Source: Coriobacteriaceae bacterium (GTDB lineage: Bacteria; Actinomycetota; Coriobacteriia; Anaerosomatales; D1FN1-002). From it: DNA of 5,518 bases. The notes beneath the pieces are model-generated. The model made no database searches. It saw only the letters and a list, made by a program, of their open reading frames with translations, and was not told where the DNA came from. Position numbers and translations under genes: made by a program. Every line of letters starts with the position of its first letter. The stretch's first letter is position 1. Positions 1 through 4,091 of the stretch are shown here, one piece after another. Location of the stretch: NCBI GenBank assembly GCA_013824215.1, contig PNNM01000080.1, forward strand, positions 1 through 5,518. Direction: 5' to 3'.

Positions 1-289
1 GGGCGCGAACATGGGCGCCGAGTGCGCCGTCTTCGAGCCGGTGCACGGCTCGGCGCCGAAGTACACCGGCAAGGACGTCGCCAACCCCACCGCCGAGATC
101 CTCTCGGCCGTGCTGATGCTCAAGCACCTCGGCGAGACCGACGCAGCCGAGCGTATCCTCGCCTCCGTGCGTGCCGTCATCGGCGAGGGGGCGCAGGTCA
201 CGTACGACATCAAGCGCAGCAACACCGGCAGCACCGAGGGCAGCGTCGGCACGCAGGCGTACGCCGACGCGATCATCGCGAGGCTGTAG
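1..289 (+). CDS. Isocitrate/isopropylmalate dehydrogenase family enzyme, C-terminal part (5' end outside window)
   Basis: The reading frame is already open at base 2 and ends at TAG 287-289, so about 95 C-terminal residues are visible. The segment carries the family signature FEPVHGSAPKY..GKD.ANP followed by ILSAVLMLKHLGE, which belongs to the cofactor-binding and C-terminal part of beta-decarboxylating dehydrogenases. These oxidise and decarboxylate isocitrate, isopropylmalate or related acids in the cytoplasm. Lys-Tyr after SAP (59-64), and Tyr and Arg in the TYDIKR segment (203-217), fall where E. coli Icd has Lys344, Tyr345, Tyr391 and Arg395, which contact the NADP 2'-phosphate. LeuB normally has Asp-Ile after SAP, so an isocitrate dehydrogenase is more likely than LeuB even though ilv genes lie downstream. 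The N-terminal substrate-binding part is missing, so the exact substrate cannot be settled here. Family confidence is high; the subfamily is inferred. Confidence 0.9.
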   Translation, partial: GANMGAECAVFEPVHGSAPKYTGKDVANPTAEILSAVLMLKHLGETDAAERILASVRAVIGEGAQVTYDIKRSNTGSTEGSVGTQAYADAIIARL

Positions 290-304
290 GGGGCGGCGGG
301 AGCC

Positions 305-1483
305 ATGTCCGACGAGGTCGGAAGCGGCAGGAGCGACTGGGCGCGTCTCGAGCGCCGGCACCGCGTCGCGGTGATCGTGTTCGCAACGGCGCTGGTTCTC
401 GTCGCAGGGGCCGTGGGGGCCGCCTGGTGGGGGGCGAGCCGCACCGTGTCCGGCCAGGACGCTCCGGTGGTGGTCGACCCGTTGCCCCCGGAGACACCCA
501 TCGTTCAGCCGGCCACCCCATCCGTCACGACCGCCTCCACCGGCACATCGGCGGCGTCTACGCTGTCGGCCGACCCGGCAGCCCGTCTGACGGTGCCGGC
601 CGGTCGCGCCGCGCTCGTCGCGTTCCGCGTGCAGGGCGCGCTCGTCGTCGCGGGCGAGGACGGGACCGGCGAGACGACGGTGCTCAAGGACGCGCCCGCC
701 ATCTACTCGCTCTCGCCGGACGGACGCACGGTGGCCGCACTCGACGCCGAGCGCGGTGAACTCATACTCGTCGACGTCGCGTCGCGGAAGGTGAAGCGGG
801 TGCCGGACGCCGTGCCCGCGGCCGCTCCCTCTTGGGCTCCCGACTCGAGCCGCGTCTACTTCACCGCGGGCAAGAGCGCTGTGCACGCCCGACGCGTCAG
901 GCGCGACGGCAGCGGCAGCGAGCAAGTCGCCGCCGAGGTCATCTCGCCGCAGGTCTCGCCGGACGGCAAGCGCGTGGCCTACCTGTTCCCGAAGGGTCCC
1001 GGGGGCAACCTGTTGCTGGTCCGGCGCCTGAGCGAGACGGCGGCGGTGCGTGTGGCAGAGGGCATCGCGGAGTTCACGTGGGCCGACGCGGCCGGCCTCT
1101 ACTACTCGACGATCCCGCGTCTGAGGCCCTCCGAGATCCACGGCGTGGCGGCCGACAGGTCGCAGGATCGCATGCTCGACGGGTACGCGGGCGCGCGTCC
1201 GGCTTCCTTCACCGACCTGCACGCCGACGCGAACGGCACCTGGCTGATCTACGCCGAGACCGGGGACGACGGGTACTCGCGCATGATCGCCCTCTACCAC
1301 GACGGCACGAGGCGCCGGTCGCTCAGCGTGCGACGTGACACCTACCCCATGGGCTGGAGCGCGGACGGCGAGCGGATCCTGTTCATCGAAGGCAACAGCG
1401 TCCAAGGAGAGCCCACCTCGCTGATGAGCGTCCTGCCGGACGGGACCGGGCGGCGTACCGTCTTCCCCGGCGCGGACCGATGA
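305..1483 (+). CDS. Membrane-anchored TolB/PD40-like beta-propeller protein
   Basis: The protein has 392 residues. A basic N-terminus (RLERRHR, about 14-20) precedes one hydrophobic segment at about residues 21-43. A Pro/Thr/Ser/Ala-rich linker (about 50-95) and a large C-terminal domain follow. That domain contains PD40/WD40-like blade motifs: LSPDGRTVAAL (136-146), WAPDSSRVYFT (177-187), VSPDGKRVAYL (217-227) and WSADGERILFI (351-361), plus a weaker one near 306-318 (ADANGTWLIYAE). The positive-inside rule suggests a cytoplasmic N-terminus with the propeller outside the membrane. No lipobox or catalytic motif was seen, so a binding or scaffold role is more likely than an enzyme, and the ligand is unknown. 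The ATG at 305 has a G-rich ribosome-binding stretch (289-296, GGGGGCGG) at suitable distance. It begins 15 bases after the dehydrogenase stop, so cotranscription with that gene is possible. The specific function is not recognised. Confidence 0.8.
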   Translation: MSDEVGSGRSDWARLERRHRVAVIVFATALVLVAGAVGAAWWGASRTVSGQDAPVVVDPLPPETPIVQPATPSVTTASTGTSAASTLSADPAARLTVPAGRAALVAFRVQGALVVAGEDGTGETTVLKDAPAIYSLSPDGRTVAALDAERGELILVDVASRKVKRVPDAVPAAAPSWAPDSSRVYFTAGKSAVHARRVRRDGSGSEQVAAEVISPQVSPDGKRVAYLFPKGPGGNLLLVRRLSETAAVRVAEGIAEFTWADAAGLYYSTIPRLRPSEIHGVAADRSQDRMLDGYAGARPASFTDLHADANGTWLIYAETGDDGYSRMIALYHDGTRRRSLSVRRDTYPMGWSADGERILFIEGNSVQGEPTSLMSVLPDGTGRRTVFPGADR

Positions 1484-1527
1484 GCGCCCGCGACTGACGC
1501 GACCCGGTGGAGGGGTGGCGGGGGCTC
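1482..1527 (+). terminator. Possible weak terminator-like hairpin after the propeller gene
   Basis: GAGC-G-CCCGC (1482-1491) can pair with GCGGG-G-GCTC (1518-1527) with a single G-G mismatch, leaving a 26-base loop. It starts within the stop codon of the propeller gene. There is no T-run after it and the loop is long, so it may be chance pairing in GC-rich DNA. Confidence 0.25.
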
Positions 1528-1552
1528 GACAGCGGGTAGCCGTGGGTATAGA
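1526..1552 (+). promoter_or_regulatory. Candidate weak promoter for the DUF302 gene
   Basis: TCGACA (1526-1531) resembles a -35 box and TATAGA (1547-1552) a -10 box, with a short 15-base spacer. It lies about 40 bases upstream of the DUF302 start. The match is modest and the spacing suboptimal; read-through from the upstream gene is an alternative. Confidence 0.25.
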
Positions 1553-1588
1553 GAGCGCGACGCCACCTCATCCAAGGGGGTCCTCGCG

Positions 1589-1972
1589 ATGCAGCTCGAC
1601 CACACCGTCCCGACCGAACGGTCCTTCGACGAAGCCGTTGAGACGGTGTGCACGGGGCTGGCGGCCGCCGGCTTCCGGGTCCAGTTCGTGCACGACGTCT
1701 CGGCCACACTCGCCGAGAAGGGGTATCAGCGGGAACGCGTCAGCATCATCGAGACGTGCAACGCGAGGTACGCGCACGAGGTGCTGGCCCGGGACGTGAA
1801 GATCGGTCTCATGCTGCCGTGCCCCGTGATGGTCTACGAGGAGTCGGGCTCGGTCTTCATCTCCACCATGCGTCCGACGCTCATCGGCGCTTTCTTCCCG
1901 GAAGCGGGGCTCGAGGACGTCGCCGGCGAGGTGGAGGCGATCCTCACGCGTGTGATCGACGAAGCCGCCTGA
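1589..1972 (+). CDS. DUF302 domain protein
   Basis: This is a complete 127-residue protein made of essentially one DUF302 domain. An N-terminal strand and helix (SFDEAVETVCTGLAAAGF, 12-29) are followed by FVHDVSATLAEKG (33-45). The two hallmark segments come next: ETCNARYAHEVL (55-66), matching the family's CN...AH pattern, and IGLMLPCPVMVYEE (72-85), matching the LPC.V.VYE pattern. The cysteines there are Cys57 and Cys78. There is no signal peptide or membrane segment, so it should be cytoplasmic. DUF302 has no established biochemical role that I can assign. The start is well supported by AAGGGGG (1574-1580), 8 bases before the ATG. It stands alone between the propeller gene and the separately promoted ilv operon, so context gives little clue to function. 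Confidence 0.88.
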   Translation: MQLDHTVPTERSFDEAVETVCTGLAAAGFRVQFVHDVSATLAEKGYQRERVSIIETCNARYAHEVLARDVKIGLMLPCPVMVYEESGSVFISTMRPTLIGAFFPEAGLEDVAGEVEAILTRVIDEAA

Positions 1973-1983
1973 CCACGGGGCAC

Positions 1984-2002
1984 CCGCGACTCGCCGTCGC
2001 GG
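1984..2002 (+). terminator. Perfect 7-bp hairpin after the DUF302 gene
   Basis: CCGCGAC (1984-1990) pairs perfectly with GTCGCGG (1996-2002) around the loop TCGCC. It begins 12 bases after the DUF302 stop and ends exactly at the -35 box of the next promoter. Position suggests a transcription end for DUF302, but only TTGT follows, so it lacks a proper U-tract. It could instead be an inverted-repeat protein-binding site flanking the promoter. Confidence 0.4.
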
Positions 2003-2031
2003 TTGTCGCAGGTGATGCGCTCGCCTATACT
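2003..2031 (+). promoter_or_regulatory. Sigma70-type promoter of the ilvDB operon
   Basis: TTGTCG (2003-2008, 4 of 6 to TTGACA) and TATACT (2026-2031, 5 of 6 to TATAAT) are separated by the ideal 17 bases. Transcription would start near 2037-2039, just upstream of the first T-box helix. That is where a T-box leader transcript should begin. It is the best promoter match in the window. Confidence 0.7.
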
Positions 2032-2264
2032 CCCGACCTACACCATGAATAGCGGAACTGGCGTGGACGGGGAGTAGTAGAGGCCAATCCCAGCCTCAGA
2101 GAGCCGGGTGGGGTGGAAACCCGGCGTGGGACGCTTCGAATCTGGCCCCCGAGCCACCCGGAACAACGTTGCCGGCCACACCGTTCGGACGACCTCCGAC
2201 GGAGCCGGGACAAGTAGGCCGGGTCGGTGGCATCCGTTACCTGCCGCACGAGTGGGCGCGAGGC

Positions 2265-2282
2265 GCCGGCAGTAATGCCGGC
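2265..2282 (+). promoter_or_regulatory. T-box Stem III hairpin
   Basis: GCCGGC (2265-2270) pairs perfectly with GCCGGC (2277-2282) around AGTAAT. It sits 20 bases before the T-box core, where Stem III normally lies. A competing pairing of CTGCCG (2241-2246) with CGGCAG (2267-2272) is also possible. Confidence 0.65.
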
Positions 2283-2302
2283 GGGGCTAGGAGCGCCAAG
2301 CG

Positions 2303-2336
2303 GGGTGGTACCGCGGGAGCACGTGGCTCTCGTCCC
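2303..2336 (+). promoter_or_regulatory. T-box antiterminator with TGGT tRNA acceptor-binding bulge
   Basis: Helix A1 is GGG (2303-2305) with CCC (2334-2336). The 7-base bulge TGGTACC spans 2306-2312. Helix A2 is 2313-2320 with 2326-2333 (8 pairs, two of them G-U), closed by loop ACGTG. The bulge triplet TGG and the following T would pair with the NCCA end of an uncharged tRNA whose discriminator is A, as in bacterial tRNA-Leu. This is the canonical antiterminator architecture. Confidence 0.9.
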
Positions 2337-2353
2337 GGCGAGGGGCGGAGCGC
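2326..2353 (+). terminator. T-box competing (terminator) hairpin, no adjacent U-tract
   Basis: The antiterminator's 3' strand can instead pair downstream: 2331-2336 (CGTCCC) with 2342-2347 (GGGGCG) around loop GGCGA. This extends through 2329-2330/2349-2350 with G2348 bulged, then 2326-2327/2352-2353 past one mismatch. This is the expected competing fold of a T-box. However, the next bases are GC-rich, and the first T-rich stretch begins at 2366. Classical intrinsic termination right at the hairpin is therefore doubtful. Confidence 0.6.
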
Positions 2354-2396
2354 GCGCTGTCGCGGTTCTTCGTTTCTCGCGACTCGTGCGGCGCGC
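2352..2396 (+). promoter_or_regulatory. Second leader hairpin with T-rich loop before ilvD
   Basis: GTCGCG (2359-2364) pairs perfectly with CGCGAC (2378-2383), leaving a 13-base T-rich loop (2365-2377). GCGCGC (2352-2357) can also pair with GCGCGC (2391-2396), extending the structure across an asymmetric internal loop. It shares 2352-2353 with the T-box competing hairpin and ends 24 bases before the ilvD ribosome binding site. Its role is unknown; it may be part of the expression platform. Confidence 0.45.
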
Positions 2397-2419
2397 AGCG
2401 GACGCACACCGCCCGACCA

Positions 2420-2428
2420 GGGAAGGTG
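2420..2428 (+). promoter_or_regulatory. ilvD ribosome binding site
   Basis: GGGAAGGTG lies just ahead of ATG 2433, with GGAAGG (2421-2426) six bases away. This fixes the ilvD start at 2433 even though the frame is open back to 2169 through the T-box leader. Confidence 0.75.
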
Positions 2429-2432
2429 CGTC

Positions 2433-4091
2433 ATGGAGCTGCGCAGTGACCGGATGAAGCGGGGGTTGGCCAAGTCGCCCCACCGCAGCCTGCTCAAAGC
2501 CGACGGGTTGACCGACGAGGAGATCGCGCGCCCGCTCGTCGCCATCGTCAACTCCGCCAACGACGTCATTCCCGGGCACCTCATGCTCGACAGGATCGCC
2601 GACGCCGTGAGGACCGGCGTGCTCATGGCCGGCGGCACCCCGCTGGCGTTCTCCACCATCGGCATCTGCGACGGCATCGCGATGAACCACGCCGGCATGC
2701 GCTACTCGCTGGCGAGCCGCGAGGTCATCGCCGACTCGGTGGAGCTGGCCGTGGAGGCGCACGCGTTCGACGCGATGGTCATGATCCCGAACTGCGACAA
2801 GGTCATCCCTGGCATGCTCATGGCCGCCGCGCGCCTCGACATCCCCACCGTCGTCATCTCGGGTGGGCCGATGCTCGCCGGACGCGTGCGCGGTCGCGCC
2901 GTGGACCTCGATACCGTGTTCACCGCGGTGGGCAAGGTCTCGGCGGGCCTCATGGACGAGGCCGAGCTCGCCGAGCTGGAGGAGAGCGCCTGCCCGACCT
3001 GCGGCAGCTGCGCCGGCCTGTTCACCGCCAACTCGATGAACTGCCTGGTCGAGGCGATCGGCATGGGCCTGCCGGGCAACGGCACCGTGCCGGCCGTCTA
3101 CTCCGCGCGCATCCGGCTGGCCAAGCACGCCGGCATGCGCGTCATGGACCTGCTCCGCGAGGGCGTGACCGCGCGCCAGATCATGACGAGCGACGCGATC
3201 CGCAACGCGATGACGCTGGACATGGCGTTCGGCGGGTCCTCCAACACCGTGCTGCACCTGACCGCCATCGCGCATGAGGCGGGCGCGGACATCACGCTGG
3301 ACGACTGGGCGGCCGTCTCGGCGCGCACCCCGAACATCTGTCGTATCTCACCGGCCTCCGAGTACCACATGGAGGACCTCTACGGCGTCGGTGGCGTGCC
3401 CGCGATCATGAAGGAGCTCGGCCGCCGCGACCTGCTGGCGCGCGATGCTCAGACCGTGGCCGGCCTCACGATCGGCGAGATCGTGGACGCCGCGCCCGAC
3501 GCGGAGGGTAACGTCATCCGTACGGTGGAGGACCCGTACTACCCGGAGGGCGGCCTGCGGGTGCTCAAGGGCAACTTGGCGCCGGACGGCTGCGTCATCA
3601 AACAGTCCGCGGTCCCGGCCGACATGCGACGCATGACCGGCCCGGCCCGGGTCTTCGACTCGGAAGAGGAGGCCATCGAGGCCATCCTCGCCGGGCGGAT
3701 CGTCGACGGCGACGTCGTCGTGATCCGCTACGAGGGCCCGAAGGGCGGCCCCGGCATGCGCGAGATGCTCACGCCGACCTCGGCCATCTCCGGTCGCGGC
3801 CTGAAAGTCGCGCTCATGACGGACGGGCGCTTCTCGGGAGCTACCAAGGGTCCGGCTGTCGGGCATGTCTCGCCCGAGGCCGCGGACGGCGGCACAATCG
3901 CGCTCGTGGAAGAGGGCGACGGGATCACGATCGACATCGACGCCGGGCTGATAGAGCTGGCCGTGACAGACGAGACACTCGCCGAGCGTCGCGGGCGCTG
4001 GACGGCCCCGGAACCACGGGTCACCAGCGGATACCTCGCGCGCTACGCGCGGTCCGTCTCGAGCGCAGACAGAGGGGCGGTGGTTTCATGA
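2433..4091 (+). CDS. ilvD: Dihydroxyacid dehydratase
   Basis: This enzyme converts 2,3-dihydroxy-isovalerate or 2,3-dihydroxy-3-methylvalerate into the 2-keto acids that lead to valine, leucine and isoleucine. It is a cytoplasmic Fe-S and Mg enzyme (EC 4.2.1.9). The 552 residues match the short bacterial/archaeal IlvD length. Signatures include NSANDVIPGH (40-49), STIGICDGIAMNHAGMRYS (74-92), MIPNCDKVIPGML (117-129), SACPTCGSCAGLFTANSMNC (185-204), VIRYEGPKGGPGMREML (430-446) and TDGRFSGATKG (463-473). By alignment to E. coli IlvD, Cys121 and Cys193 are cluster ligands, Asp80, Asp122, carbamylated Lys123 and Glu444 bind Mg, and Ser468 is the catalytic base. The start at 2433 follows a good ribosome binding site; the longer frame upstream is leader RNA. 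Expression should follow the T-box, rising when tRNA-Leu is uncharged. It overlaps ilvB by four bases (ATGA). Confidence 0.97.
   Translation: MELRSDRMKRGLAKSPHRSLLKADGLTDEEIARPLVAIVNSANDVIPGHLMLDRIADAVRTGVLMAGGTPLAFSTIGICDGIAMNHAGMRYSLASREVIADSVELAVEAHAFDAMVMIPNCDKVIPGMLMAAARLDIPTVVISGGPMLAGRVRGRAVDLDTVFTAVGKVSAGLMDEAELAELEESACPTCGSCAGLFTANSMNCLVEAIGMGLPGNGTVPAVYSARIRLAKHAGMRVMDLLREGVTARQIMTSDAIRNAMTLDMAFGGSSNTVLHLTAIAHEAGADITLDDWAAVSARTPNICRISPASEYHMEDLYGVGGVPAIMKELGRRDLLARDAQTVAGLTIGEIVDAAPDAEGNVIRTVEDPYYPEGGLRVLKGNLAPDGCVIKQSAVPADMRRMTGPARVFDSEEEAIEAILAGRIVDGDVVVIRYEGPKGGPGMREMLTPTSAISGRGLKVALMTDGRFSGATKGPAVGHVSPEAADGGTIALVEEGDGITIDIDAGLIELAVTDETLAERRGRWTAPEPRVTSGYLARYARSVSSADRGAVVS

Larger units (their letters stand above)
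2044..2353 (+). promoter_or_regulatory. T-box riboswitch leader, probably tRNA-Leu (specifier CTG)
   Basis: This cis-acting leader RNA binds a tRNA and senses its charging state. Stem I is seen as nested helices: 2063-2066/2154-2157, 2069-2072/2147-2150 (GGGG/CCCC), 2080-2084/2133-2137, 2089-2092/2127-2130 and 2104-2108/2120-2124. Known landmarks are present: AGTA (2073-2076) of the specifier loop, AGAGAG (2098-2103), GGTGGAAA (2112-2119) at the tip and GAG (2151-2153) of the GA motif. The standard layout GAA-N-XXX-purine-5N-GAG fits 2138-2153 exactly and places the specifier CTG (Leu) at 2142-2144. A Stem II-like pairing (CACCG near 2178-2183 with CGGTG at 2225-2229), a CCGTTA...GAGTGG stretch (2234-2255) resembling the IIA/B region, and a Stem III hairpin follow. 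The T-box core GGGGTGGTACCGCG spans 2302-2315. It controls ilvD and ilvB. The class is near certain, the specifier likely. Confidence 0.95.

Noticed and set aside
1..289. Assignment of the partial dehydrogenase as leuB
   Set aside because: Residues after SAP are Lys-Tyr rather than the Asp-Ile usual in LeuB, and the TYD..R segment resembles Icd. The family is sure but LeuB is not favoured.
22..759. Plus-strand 245-codon frame overlapping the dehydrogenase end and the propeller gene
   Set aside because: It is an Arg/Gly-rich shadow spanning two real genes, with no motifs.
2045..2077. Short leader peptide (10 codons plus stop) at the start of the ilv transcript
   Set aside because: It has no run of Leu, Ile or Val codons, lies inside Stem I of the T-box and has no convincing ribosome binding site, so ribosome-mediated attenuation is not supported.
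2140..2142. ATC (Ile) as the T-box specifier
   Set aside because: It sits two bases upstream of the position fixed by GAA, the following purine and the five-base helix before GAG. CTG at 2142-2144 fits that layout exactly.
2025..3275. Long minus-strand open frame (416 codons) across the T-box and ilvD
   Set aside because: It is antisense to well-supported ilvD and the riboswitch. Its product is rich in His/Arg/Val/Gly and has no recognisable domain, as expected for shadow frames in GC-rich DNA.
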